Source: Acinetobacter sp. UBA3106
Lineage (GTDB): Bacteria; Pseudomonadota; Gammaproteobacteria; Pseudomonadales; Moraxellaceae
NCBI GenBank assembly: GCA_002365595.1
Contig: DFAM01000023.1
Coordinates: 81,801-145,800, forward strand
Reading direction: 5' to 3'
DNA length: 64,000 nucleotides
Shown here: piece by piece, positions 53,245-61,816 of the stretch
Layout of the letters: each line of letters starts with the position of its first letter
Numbering within the stretch: the stretch's first letter is position 1
Translations under genes and position numbers: made by a program
Notes under the pieces: model-generated
What the model saw: the letters and a program-made list of their open reading frames with translations, nothing else
What the model was told of the DNA's origin: nothing
The model's database searches: none

Positions 53245-54272
53245 ATAGCAAACAACGCTGGATGGGAGGCGTTGTTTTATTAGGTGGTGGTGTTTTATTG
53301 GCAGCATTACTTCTCAAAGGTAAAGAAGAAATATATCAGAACGAACTCAAAACCCCGGATTTAGCCGCTCAAGTGGAGCAAAAAAATCCGGCGGCAGATG
53401 GTGGAATGGTTCAACTGCGACCTTTAACGGTGGATGTGGAAACCGAAAAACGTTTACTTGAAGAACAACGTCGGGCACGTGAAAAAGCGGTTGCGGAACA
53501 GGAAGCACGTGCAGCCGAATTTTTAGCAATGCAGCAACAGGCTGAAGCAGAAGCGGCACGTAAAGCGGCTGAAGAATATGCGGCTTTAAATGCGCGTCGT
53601 AGTGGAGCGCAGCAGAGTTCAGACAATATTCCTCCTGAACTGGTGGAAGATGAAAAAGCCAAGCAGAAACGTCTGGCTGATGAGCAGTTGCTCGCGGCAA
53701 AAAAGCAACAACAGCAGACAGCTCAACAACAGCGAACTGATGCTGAGAAAAAAATAGCTGAAAATAAACGTAAGGCCCAAGCTGAAGCTGAACAGCAATT
53801 GGCTGCAAAGCAGGCAGCAGCGAAAAAAGCAGCTGATGAAAAAGCCAAACATGAGGCTGAAGTAAAACGCAAAGCAGCTGAAGCCGAAAAACAGTTGGCT
53901 GCTAAAAAGGCGCTGGAAGCCAAGAAAAAAGAACAAGCAGAGCAAGAACTAGTAGCGAAGAAAAAAGCGGAAGCCAAGAAAAAGGCAGAAGCTGAAAAAG
54001 CGCGTGATTTGCTAGAAAATGGTGATAAACAGTGGATGGTTCAGGTGGCATTGGCTGCCAATGAAGCCAATGCAGATGCACTGGCATCCAAGCTGCGTGC
54101 CAAAGGCTATAAAGTCACCAAGAGCCCAACATCGAAAGGGGTTCGAATTATGGTTGGTCCGTCTAAAGATCGTGATGTGGCTGATGCGACCCGTAAAAAA
54201 ATTACGGCTGATACAAGCCTGGGAATGAAGTCGGCATGGGTGATTGATTGGGTGCCGCTCGATAAGCGCTAA
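53241..54272 (+). CDS. SPOR-domain inner-membrane protein (DedD-like)
   Basis: 343 residues from the ATG at 53241, which overlaps the folC stop; the frame opens earlier inside folC but is rejected. Transmembrane anchor at about residues 9-24 (WMGGVVLLGGGVLLAALLL), then a very long Ala/Lys/Glu/Gln-rich coiled coil (about 70-255), then a C-terminal SPOR domain (QWMVQVALAANEANADALAS to the end). SPOR domains bind bare glycan strands at the division septum. Location after accD-folC matches DedD of other gammaproteobacteria. The coiled coil is much longer than in E. coli DedD and resembles TolA. Confidence 0.88.
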   Translation: MNSKQRWMGGVVLLGGGVLLAALLLKGKEEIYQNELKTPDLAAQVEQKNPAADGGMVQLRPLTVDVETEKRLLEEQRRAREKAVAEQEARAAEFLAMQQQAEAEAARKAAEEYAALNARRSGAQQSSDNIPPELVEDEKAKQKRLADEQLLAAKKQQQQTAQQQRTDAEKKIAENKRKAQAEAEQQLAAKQAAAKKAADEKAKHEAEVKRKAAEAEKQLAAKKALEAKKKEQAEQELVAKKKAEAKKKAEAEKARDLLENGDKQWMVQVALAANEANADALASKLRAKGYKVTKSPTSKGVRIMVGPSKDRDVADATRKKITADTSLGMKSAWVIDWVPLDKR

Positions 54273-54290
54273 AGTTTAATTTAATTCCCT

Positions 54291-54872
54291 TCAAGATGGA
54301 TTCAACAGTTGCTGTTGAATCCATTTTACATTTTCGGGACTGAATATTTTTTCAATGTGAATCCAGATTGGATGAAAACCGTAGCCGCCATATTTCATTT
54401 CATTCAACGCATCTGAAATGGTCCAGTTTTCAAAAATAATCCGGTACATGGCAATACTTGCACCGGTACGGTCTGAGCCGTGATAACAATGAATCAGTAC
54501 TTTCTGATGGAGTACTTTGGCTTGCTGAATCTGTCGCATCACCTGTAATAAATCTTCACGCGACATTGCCCAAGTGTGAATCGGCACATGAACCAGTTTA
54601 AAATCTGTGGAGGGTAGGATAGTCAGGTCTTTATTTCTTGATCTTAAATTAATGACGACATCAATATCATGGGCTTTTAACAGTGGAATCAGTTCGGCGT
54701 TCGGCTGTTCACTGCGAAATATCTGTGGACTAATTTGATAAAAATTATGGCTTGGATGAAGTGATTTGGCCCAATTTTGAGGACGTTGTTCCGCTGTAAA
54801 TGCAGGTGCGGTCATACATCCCATTAAACTTGAGCAGCTCAGTACTAGAGCCAAAGCAGTTCTTTTGATCAT
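54291..54872 (-). CDS. Lipoprotein with dual-specificity (DSP-type) phosphatase domain
   Basis: 193 residues from the ATG at 54872, overlapping the stop of the upstream metallo-hydrolase gene by ATGA. Signal peptide with lipobox (MIKRTALALVLSCSSLMGC). The C-terminal phosphatase has the CX5R loop in LIHCYHGSDRTGASIAM and an upstream general-acid-type aspartate region. Exported and lipid-linked, so it would act on periplasmic or outer-membrane substrates. This type of small DSP-like phosphatase is often annotated as a tyrosine phosphatase, but its substrate is unknown. Confidence 0.85.
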   Translation of the reverse strand: MIKRTALALVLSCSSLMGCMTAPAFTAEQRPQNWAKSLHPSHNFYQISPQIFRSEQPNAELIPLLKAHDIDVVINLRSRNKDLTILPSTDFKLVHVPIHTWAMSREDLLQVMRQIQQAKVLHQKVLIHCYHGSDRTGASIAMYRIIFENWTISDALNEMKYGGYGFHPIWIHIEKIFSPENVKWIQQQLLNPS

Positions 54873-55684
54873 GCGAGATAACGCTCCAGTTCTACAGGAT
54901 CGTGAGCACAAATAATGTCGATATTCTTTGTAGTTTGTGCGAGCTGTTGAATTTTATGCAAGTTGTCTACGCGCATCTGATTATTTTCAGCAAAGAAGCG
55001 TTCCAGTTTATCCAGAGTTCGCAGCTTATTTTCAGGGTCAAGTTGCAGGTGGGAATAGTAGGCATCTCCACAGAAGAATAACCAGCCTTCTTTTTGTTTA
55101 ATCGCAATTCCAGAATGACCTTGGCTATGACCCAAAAGTGGAATCATTAAAATTTCATCCTGAAATAAGCGAAATCCTTGCACTTGATGCAAGTTAAACC
55201 AGGCTTCACCCTGAGCCGGTTCTATAAAGTTCCAGTGGCGATGCTGCTTGAATTGCTGGGTTTTATAACGGGCTTTATTTTTCAGTGAAAAAAAGTTTTG
55301 TGTGGCATTGTACTCACTGGATAGTACATGAACAGTGGCATGCGGAAAGTCTGAAATACCACCAGCATGATCGAAATCCAGATGTGAAACTAGAATATGC
55401 CTCACATCTTGAGGACGAAAACCTAAGTGTTGAATCTGTGCAGTGGCGGTCAACTCTAAATTGTTTTCAATGCGCCCTAGCCGTGAGACCAGATTGCCTA
55501 AACGTGCTTTGGTGTGTAGATAATCCTGTAAACCTAAACCGGTATCCACCAATACTAAGCCTTGATCGGTTTCAAGCAGTAGGCAATGACAAACCACTTT
55601 GGCATGTAAGCCTTTTTGTCCAAACAGTGGGCCACAAACCGGGCACATGGTGCCACAGTGCAAATGATGAATATTATAGATCAC
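54869..55684 (-). CDS. MBL-fold metallo-hydrolase with variant metal motif
   Basis: 271 residues, cytoplasmic. Metallo-beta-lactamase signatures: VLVDTGLGLQDY, SHLDFDHAGG (H101, D103, D105, H106), LGHSQGHSGIA, FFCGDAYY and ICAHDPVE. The usual HxHxDH reads HLDFDH, with aspartate in place of the second histidine. The N-terminus holds a Cys-rich patch HCGTMCPVCG. Similar to the AHL-lactonase/other-substrate branch. It is coupled to the phosphatase gene by ATGA, so they form an operon. Substrate unknown. Confidence 0.85.
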   Translation of the reverse strand: MIYNIHHLHCGTMCPVCGPLFGQKGLHAKVVCHCLLLETDQGLVLVDTGLGLQDYLHTKARLGNLVSRLGRIENNLELTATAQIQHLGFRPQDVRHILVSHLDFDHAGGISDFPHATVHVLSSEYNATQNFFSLKNKARYKTQQFKQHRHWNFIEPAQGEAWFNLHQVQGFRLFQDEILMIPLLGHSQGHSGIAIKQKEGWLFFCGDAYYSHLQLDPENKLRTLDKLERFFAENNQMRVDNLHKIQQLAQTTKNIDIICAHDPVELERYLA

Positions 55685-55774
55685 AATAGTTATTCTTAAG
55701 ATGACTAGGCGTATTTATAAACTGACTGTGAAATAAACAGCAACTTGATTTTGTAAGTTAATTTCTGAGCAGAA

Positions 55775-55802
55775 TAAAAAAAGCCTGTCATCAGACAGGC
55801 TT
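55775..55802 (-). terminator. Terminator for minus-strand transcripts from the peroxiredoxin side
   Basis: Nine-base stem AAGCCTGTC/GACAGGCTT with an ATCA loop. On the minus strand it is followed by seven T. It lies 265 bases past the peroxiredoxin stop. Confidence 0.8.
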
Positions 55803-55922
55803 AAGCGAAATCAGGATTTGGCTCGTCATTTTAATCCTGTATTTGCCGCATACTTAAAGCATAGCTTCAGATTTTTTTTGCGGCATATATTCCTCAGGGC
55901 ACAGTGCTCTTTTTAAAAGAAA

Positions 55923-56047
55923 CTACGCACTTCGTTTGTCTTGCACAAAAATAAAAGCACAACTTCTGATACTACGCACTTCGTTTGTCTTGCGAAAAAC
56001 TAAAGCAGCGGTTCTTTATCCGAAACTATGCGCTTCGCTTGTCTTGC
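55923..56047. repeat. Three copies of a 22-base core at 49- and 54-base spacing
   Basis: A core that begins CTACGCACTTCGTTTGTC recurs at 55923-55944, 55972-55993 and, with four changes (CTATGCGCTTCGCTTGTC), at 56026-56047. Each is followed by TTGC and A-rich DNA. Spacers differ from one another, and there is no leader or cas gene, so it is not CRISPR. Probably an Acinetobacter intergenic repeat. Confidence 0.75.
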
Positions 56048-56076
56048 GACAAAATAAGACAGTGTCTTATTTTGTC
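56048..56076. repeat. Near-perfect palindrome across the peroxiredoxin stop
   Basis: GACAAAATAAGACA and its complement flank a single G. The palindrome contains the peroxiredoxin stop codon, adjoining the third repeat copy. Confidence 0.8.
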
Positions 56077-56708
56077 TCAGGCTGTGGAGTAAGGCGCAAG
56101 TATGGTGTTACAGCTTTATAGCCTTTAGGGAAGCGTTGTTTGATTTCGTCTTCATCTTTAAGAGAAGGCACAATCACCACGTCTTCACCTTGCTGCCAGT
56201 TGGCCGGTGTTGCCACTTTATGGTTGTCGGTCAGTTGCAGTGAATCAACCACACGTAAAATTTCATTGAAGTTACGGCCTGTAGATGCCGGGTAGGTAAT
56301 AATCAAACGTACTTTTTTGTTCGGATCAATAATCACCAAAGAACGAACAGTCAGGGTTTCACTGGCATTCGGGTGAATAAAATCATAAAGGGTAGATACT
56401 TTACGGTCTTGATCGGCAATGATCGGGAAATTCACCGAAGTGTTTTGGGTTTCATTAATATCCTTAATCCAGCCCTTATGGGATTCAACATCATCAACCG
56501 ACAGGGCAATGGCTTTGACACCACGTTTTTCAAATTCATCTTTCAGTTTTGCGGTATAGCCGAGCTCAGTGGTACATACCGGTGTGTAGTCAGCAGGATG
56601 GGAAAATAAAATCCCCCAGCTGTCACCCAAAAAGTCGTAAAAATTAATCGTGCCTTCGCTTGAGTCCTGCACAAAATTCGGTGCGGTATCGCCTAAACGT
56701 AATGTCAT
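56067..56708 (-). CDS. 1-Cys peroxiredoxin (Prx6 type)
   Basis: Peroxidase reducing hydrogen or alkyl peroxides. 213 residues. The peroxidatic cysteine C45 is in SHPADYTPVCTTELG, and it is the only cysteine, so the enzyme is 1-Cys and needs an external thiol for recycling. The long C-terminal arm (KVATPANWQQGEDVVIVPSL, KGYKAVTPYLRL) is typical of Prx6. Alone in its transcription unit. Translation ends inside a palindrome with repeats beyond. Confidence 0.93.
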   Translation of the reverse strand: MTLRLGDTAPNFVQDSSEGTINFYDFLGDSWGILFSHPADYTPVCTTELGYTAKLKDEFEKRGVKAIALSVDDVESHKGWIKDINETQNTSVNFPIIADQDRKVSTLYDFIHPNASETLTVRSLVIIDPNKKVRLIITYPASTGRNFNEILRVVDSLQLTDNHKVATPANWQQGEDVVIVPSLKDEDEIKQRFPKGYKAVTPYLRLTPQPETK

Positions 56709-57048
56709 TTTCTATTACCTCAAATTATTTGTTATAAACCTTGATGAGACTTAATATGGCGCATTTTTTTTTGCAATGAAAATAGCGTTTTTGTATTTCT
56801 TTATGAAGATAGGGAATATAAAACGATAGCTTCAATTGTAAAAACCTTATGAATGGTTATGATTATGACTATATTGGCTGTTTAAAATTTGTTACATTGT
56901 TTGCCCTTAGCTGTCACGTGCTAGAACAGGTGATCAGAATTTTTTTATTGGTTTTGTGCAAAACCCTTGTACTTCAAATTTCTAGCACCATAATAACGAC
57001 TGAGAAAAAATTTATTCATTCGACAAGCAAGATTTAGAGAGTCTATTC
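56709..57048. other. Divergent region between peroxiredoxin and secA
   Basis: About 340 AT-rich bases. It holds the peroxiredoxin promoter on the left, and on the right a possible secA promoter: -35-like TTGTAC (56967-56972) and -10-like CATAAT (56989-56994), 16 bases apart, plus the hairpin GGTTTTG/CAAAACC at about 56950-56965. No gene seen. Confidence 0.45.
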
Positions 57049-59781
57049 ATGTTGGCAAGTCTGATCGGAGGCATCTTCGGTACTAAAAATGAGCGCGAAC
57101 TCAAACGCATGCGTAAAATCGTAGATAAGATTAATGCGCTCGAGCCGACGATATCTGCACTAAGCGATGCAGACTTATCTGCAAAAACTGAAGAATTCAA
57201 ACAACGATATAACAAAGGCGAAAGCCTGGATAAATTATTGCCTGAAGCATTTGCTGTTTGTCGTGAAGCGGCTAAGCGAATCATGGGGATGCGCCATTAC
57301 GACGTCCAGTTGATTGGTGGTATTACCCTTCACGAAGGTAAAATTGCAGAAATGCGTACCGGTGAAGGTAAAACCCTGATGGGTACCTTGGCCTGTTATC
57401 TAAATGCCATTAGCGGACAAGGCGTACATGTCATCACTGTGAATGACTATTTGGCACAGCGTGATGCCGAGTTAAACCGTCCCTTATTCGAATTCCTGGG
57501 TCTGAGCATTGGCATCATTTATTCCATGCAAGATCCAACAGAAAAAGCTGAAGCTTATCGCGCCGATATTACTTACGGTACCAACAACGAATTCGGTTTC
57601 GACTATCTTCGTGACAACATGGTGTTCTCTCTGGCCGAGAAGAAACAACGTGGCCTGACTTATGCCATTATCGATGAGGTCGATTCGATCCTAATTGATG
57701 AAGCGCGTACACCGTTGATTATTTCGGGTCAAAGTGATGACTCATCACAGCTTTATGCTGCAATCAACAGTATTCCGCCAAAACTTCATCCGCAAAAAGA
57801 AGAAAAAGTTCCGGATGGCGGTCATTTCTGGATTGATGAAAAACAGCGTCAGGTTGAAATGACTGAAGTCGGTTATGAAGCCGTAGAAGACCAGTTGATT
57901 CAGATGGGTTTGCTGGCTGAAGGCGAAAGCTTGTATTCACCTTCTAACCTGAACCTGGTTCATCATGTTGCGGCAGCCATTCGTGCGCACTTCCTTTATC
58001 TACGCAACGTGCACTACATCATTCATGATGGTGAAGTGATTATTGTGGATGAAAACACTGGTCGTACCATGCCGGGCCGTCGTTGGTCTGAAGGTTTGCA
58101 TCAGGCAGTTGAAGCGAAAGAAGGTTTGGAAATTCAACCTGAAAATCAGACTTTGGCAACCACAACTTTCCAGAACTATTTCCGTCTTTACAAAAAGCTT
58201 TCAGGTATGACCGGTACTGCCGACACTGAAGCTGCGGAAATGAAAGAAATTTATGGTCTGGATGTGGTGCTGATTCCAACCCACCGTCCAATGATTCGTA
58301 ATGACCAAAACGATTTAATTTATTTGAACCGTAATGGTAAATACAACGCAATTATTCAAGAAATTCAAAATATTCATGAAGCAGGCGTTGCACCAATTCT
58401 GATTGGTACTGCTACCATCGAAGCTTCGGAAATTCTTTCAGATAAATTGAAAGAAGCCGGTATTGCCCATGAAGTTTTAAATGCCAAGCAACATGAACGC
58501 GAAGCGGACATTATTGCTCAAGCGGGCGCGCCGCGCGCAGTAACGATTGCTACAAACATGGCAGGTCGTGGTACTGATATTTTGCTCGGTGGTAACTGGA
58601 AAGCCAAACTTGCCAAAATTGAAAACCCAACCCCTGAAGATGAAGCACGCCTCAAAGCAGAATGGGAAGAGAACCATGAGGCGGTATTGGCCTCAGGTGG
58701 CTTGCACATTATCGGTTCAGAGCGTCATGAATCGCGCCGTATCGATAACCAGTTGCGCGGTCGTGCCGGTCGTCAGGGCGATCCGGGTGTTTCACGTTTC
58801 TACCTGTCGCTTGAAGATGACCTGATGCGTATTTTCGCAGGTGACCGCGTTGTAGCTATGATGCGTGCCATGGGCTTGCAGGAAGATGAAGCCATTGAAC
58901 ACAAAATGGTGTCGCGTTCCATTGAAAATGCCCAACGTAAAGTAGAAGCACGCAACTTCGACATTCGTAAGAACCTGTTGAAATACGATGATGTGAATAA
59001 TGAACAACGTAAGATTATTTATTCACAACGTGATGAAGTGCTCGCTGAAAGTACGCTACAAGATTACATTGAAGAAATGCATCATGAAGTGATCAAAGGC
59101 GTAATTGCAAATTATATTCCACCTGAATCAATTCATGATCAATGGGATATTGATGGTCTGGAACGTGCACTCCGTGAAGATTTGGGCATTGATTTACCGG
59201 TGAATCAATGGCTGGAAGAAGATCGCCGTTTAGATGAAGAGGCTTTGGTAGAACGTATTTCTGATGAAATCGTGAACCGCTATCGTGAACGTCGTGCACA
59301 AATGGGTGATGAGTCAGCAGCCATGCTGGAACGTCATTTTATGCTCAGTGCTTTAGATCGTCACTGGAAGGAACATTTGGCGGCTATGGATTACTTGCGT
59401 CAGGGTATTCACTTGCGTGGTTATGCACAAAAGAATCCTGAACAGGAATACAAGAAAGAAGCCTTTAATCTGTTCGTCAATATGCTGGCTGTGATTAAGT
59501 CAGATGTGATTACAGACCTTTCGCGTGTTCATGTGCCTACTGCTGAAGAACTGGCTGAAATGGAAGCGCAAAAACAGGCTCAAGCTGAAGCCATGCAATT
59601 GAATCTTACACATGCAGAATTTGATAATTTGTTAGCGGGTGACTTTACTTCTGCTGAAACTCTAGAAGTAGAGCCGGGTTATAGTCCAGCAGAGCAAACA
59701 TTTGCCCCACCTGCAAGCCGTAATGCACCTTGTCCATGCGGTTCGGGTCTGAAATACAAGCAATGTCACGGTAAGATTTAA
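57049..59781 (+). CDS. secA: Preprotein translocase ATPase SecA
   Basis: Motor that drives unfolded proteins through SecYEG. 910 residues. Walker A AEMRTGEGKTLMGTLA (near residues 100-115), Walker B-type YAIIDEVDSILIDEARTPLIISG, substrate-binding and helical wing regions, helicase domain 2 with IATNMAGRGTDILLGGNW and RGRAGRQGDPGVSRFYLS, and a C-terminal zinc-binding SEC-C motif (C895, C897, C906, H907 in APCPCGSGLKYKQCHGKI) that binds SecB. Start MLASLIGGIFGTKNE. A strong terminator follows. Confidence 0.98.
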   Translation: MLASLIGGIFGTKNERELKRMRKIVDKINALEPTISALSDADLSAKTEEFKQRYNKGESLDKLLPEAFAVCREAAKRIMGMRHYDVQLIGGITLHEGKIAEMRTGEGKTLMGTLACYLNAISGQGVHVITVNDYLAQRDAELNRPLFEFLGLSIGIIYSMQDPTEKAEAYRADITYGTNNEFGFDYLRDNMVFSLAEKKQRGLTYAIIDEVDSILIDEARTPLIISGQSDDSSQLYAAINSIPPKLHPQKEEKVPDGGHFWIDEKQRQVEMTEVGYEAVEDQLIQMGLLAEGESLYSPSNLNLVHHVAAAIRAHFLYLRNVHYIIHDGEVIIVDENTGRTMPGRRWSEGLHQAVEAKEGLEIQPENQTLATTTFQNYFRLYKKLSGMTGTADTEAAEMKEIYGLDVVLIPTHRPMIRNDQNDLIYLNRNGKYNAIIQEIQNIHEAGVAPILIGTATIEASEILSDKLKEAGIAHEVLNAKQHEREADIIAQAGAPRAVTIATNMAGRGTDILLGGNWKAKLAKIENPTPEDEARLKAEWEENHEAVLASGGLHIIGSERHESRRIDNQLRGRAGRQGDPGVSRFYLSLEDDLMRIFAGDRVVAMMRAMGLQEDEAIEHKMVSRSIENAQRKVEARNFDIRKNLLKYDDVNNEQRKIIYSQRDEVLAESTLQDYIEEMHHEVIKGVIANYIPPESIHDQWDIDGLERALREDLGIDLPVNQWLEEDRRLDEEALVERISDEIVNRYRERRAQMGDESAAMLERHFMLSALDRHWKEHLAAMDYLRQGIHLRGYAQKNPEQEYKKEAFNLFVNMLAVIKSDVITDLSRVHVPTAEELAEMEAQKQAQAEAMQLNLTHAEFDNLLAGDFTSAETLEVEPGYSPAEQTFAPPASRNAPCPCGSGLKYKQCHGKI

Positions 59782-59799
59782 TTTTATCTAAGCATTTCG

Positions 59800-59851
59800 C
59801 CACTTTATATATTTATTTCCTTCCGGATGTGGATATATAAAGTGGTTTTTT
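59800..59851 (+). terminator. Terminator after secA
   Basis: Thirteen-base perfect stem CCACTTTATATAT/ATATATAAAGTGG with a 20-base loop and a T6 run. Confidence 0.85.
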
Positions 59852-59961
59852 ATTGCAGCAAAATATAAGGTTTATTTTTGCAAGATGTGAATATGTTTGC
59901 AGAGCGCTGCATTAAATGCTATTTAGTGCATAGTGATGAACATTGAGAAGCGGAAAAGACA

Positions 59962-60288
59962 ATGAAAAAAGTATTACAACCATTGATGATTTTAGCTTTA
60001 GCTATTCCAGGTTTGGCTTTTGCCAATGAACCATCGAAAACCACAGCAGCGAATGGTGCGGTAGTGAAAGATGATAATATTACGGTGATGAGTCCTCGTA
60101 CCGGAATTCGTTATACCTTTGCTAATCCACAGCAACGTCAAGTGATCTTGAAAACTACAGCGATTACGCCTGCAAATGCAGCAAATGCGAACCGCATTGT
60201 CGCTTCAAATCCGGCTTTATCTGCGGCCAGTCAGGAAAAAGCTAAACAGGCATTATTATCAGAAGCTGGTCAGTTAGCCTCTAATTAA
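59962..60288 (+). CDS. Small secreted protein of unknown function
   Basis: 108 residues. Signal peptide MKKVLQPLMILALAIPGLAFA, then an Ala/Asn-rich mature part (TAITPANAANANRIVASNPA) with no cysteine. Unrecognised family; probable periplasmic protein. Isolated gene with its own terminator, upstream of argJ. Confidence 0.7.
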   Translation: MKKVLQPLMILALAIPGLAFANEPSKTTAANGAVVKDDNITVMSPRTGIRYTFANPQQRQVILKTTAITPANAANANRIVASNPALSAASQEKAKQALLSEAGQLASN

Positions 60289-60304
60289 AGCGATATTGTG
60301 ATTT

Positions 60305-60331
60305 AAGCCAGTCTACGGACTGGTTTTTTTG
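60305..60331 (+). terminator. Terminator after the small secreted protein gene
   Basis: Stem AAGCCAGTC/GACTGGTT with a TACG loop and T7 run. Confidence 0.85.
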
Positions 60332-60446
60332 TGCCTGAAAATATTCATCTAATAAAAAATAAATCAAACCCGGCGTTCCGCTCGATTTTTTGCTAAATTT
60401 CTACTAAGCTGTCTTCTTTATCACGCACTTATTTGGAAGTTTAAAA

Positions 60447-61667
60447 ATGGCGGTGGGCGACGTAGCAATGCCACAGATGCATGTGGTTAAAGGTGTAAAA
60501 ATTGGTTCAGCTGAAGCATATGTGCGCTATCAGAACCGACGTGACCTCGTTATTTTTGAATTTGCTGAAGGTTCAAATGTTGCTGGTGTATTTACCCAAA
60601 ATGCATTTTGTGCTGCACCTGTACATGTCTGCAAGGCACATCTTCAAGTCGGTAATCCACGTTATTTAGTCATTAATACCGGTAATGCCAATGCAGGTAC
60701 CGGAAAAACCGGTATGGCTAATGCGGAGGCAACTTGTGCAAAACTGGCAGAACTTGCAGGTGTATCTGCAAACGAGATTTTACCTTTTTCTACCGGCGTG
60801 ATTGGCGAACAGTTGCCTATTGAACGCTTGATAAATGGCTTGCAGCCTGCATTAAATAGCCTGAAAGAAGATGCCTGGTTGGATGCAGCGACTGGCATTA
60901 TGACCACAGATACCTTACCTAAAGGTGCCTCAGAGCAATTTGAGCTGAATGGCGTAACTTACACTATGACTGGCATTTCAAAAGGTGCCGGCATGATTCG
61001 TCCGAATATGGCAACCATGCTGAGTTATGTCGCTACAGATGCTCCAATTAGCCGTGAACTGGTACAGCAACTATTAAAAACCACGGTGAATGTTTCTTTT
61101 AACCGTATTACCGTGGATGGTGATACCTCAACCAATGACTCATGTATTTTTGTGGCGACCGGTCAGGCAGGCGGTGCTGAAATCAGCTCAACTGATGATG
61201 CACGTTATGCGGTAGTTCTGGATGTTTTGACCCGAGTGATGAAACGTTTGGCGCAGCTGATTGTACGGGATGGTGAGGGTGCAACCAAATTTATTACCGT
61301 TGCGGTTGAAGGTGGTGCGGATACTCAGGAATGTTGTGATATTGCTTATAGTATTGCTCATTCACCTTTAGTTAAAACTGCAATTTTTGCCTCCGATCCA
61401 AACTGGGGACGTATCCTTGCAGCAATTGGTTATGCTGGGGTAAAAAATTTAGATGTTGAAAAAATCCAGGTTTGGTTAGATGATGTACAAATCTGTAAAG
61501 ATGGTGGTGCTGCAGCAGACTATACTGAAGAAGCGGGTGCACGTGTGATGTCACAAGCTGAAATGACCATTCGTGTCGATTTAGGCCGAGGACAGGCAAG
61601 AGATACCGTGTATACCTGTGATCTTTCTTATGACTATGTCAAGATCAATGCAGATTACCGTTCTTAA
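60447..61667 (+). CDS. argJ: Bifunctional ornithine/glutamate N-acetyltransferase
   Basis: Moves acetyl from N-acetylornithine to glutamate, the cyclic arginine pathway step, and can also make N-acetylglutamate from acetyl-CoA. 406 residues. The precursor cuts itself at T190 in GMIRPNMATMLSYVATDA; T190 is the catalytic nucleophile. Other motifs: NTGNANAGTGKTGM, TGVIGEQLPIE, VDGDTSTNDSC and ASDPNWGRILAAIGYAG. Own promoter region of about 150 bases, own terminator. Confidence 0.97.
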   Translation: MAVGDVAMPQMHVVKGVKIGSAEAYVRYQNRRDLVIFEFAEGSNVAGVFTQNAFCAAPVHVCKAHLQVGNPRYLVINTGNANAGTGKTGMANAEATCAKLAELAGVSANEILPFSTGVIGEQLPIERLINGLQPALNSLKEDAWLDAATGIMTTDTLPKGASEQFELNGVTYTMTGISKGAGMIRPNMATMLSYVATDAPISRELVQQLLKTTVNVSFNRITVDGDTSTNDSCIFVATGQAGGAEISSTDDARYAVVLDVLTRVMKRLAQLIVRDGEGATKFITVAVEGGADTQECCDIAYSIAHSPLVKTAIFASDPNWGRILAAIGYAGVKNLDVEKIQVWLDDVQICKDGGAAADYTEEAGARVMSQAEMTIRVDLGRGQARDTVYTCDLSYDYVKINADYRS

Positions 61668-61680
61668 GTTAAGTTGAATA

Positions 61681-61708
61681 AAAAAAGCCTCCATAGTGAG
61701 GCTTTTTT
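61681..61708 (+). terminator. Terminator after argJ
   Basis: Eleven-base stem AAAAAAGCCTC/GAGGCTTTTTT with a CATAGT loop. Confidence 0.93.
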
Positions 61709-61816
61709 AAAATGCAAAGTTTTTAATGACTGGTCAAAAAAAGCATAATGCCATTCTGATCAGTGAGTTGAGTGTACGGCTTGTAATAACAAGCACTAAG
61801 GATAGAGAAGACGTTT

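Larger units (their letters stand above)
55685..56066. other. Intergenic region with repeat triplet and terminator
   Basis: About 380 bases without a gene. It holds the promoter region of the metallo-hydrolase, the terminator at 55775, a short block near 55850-55890 whose GCGGCATA recurs, and the three-copy repeat at 55923-56047. Confidence 0.55.

Noticed and set aside
53347..53808. 153-residue minus-strand open frame
   Set aside because: Antisense of the repetitive coiled-coil coding DNA, which rarely has stops on the other strand.
55285..55689. 134-residue plus-strand open frame
   Set aside because: Antisense of the metallo-hydrolase gene, whose metal motifs are intact.
55923..56047. Possible CRISPR array
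   Set aside because: Only three diverged cores, uneven spacers, no leader and no cas genes.
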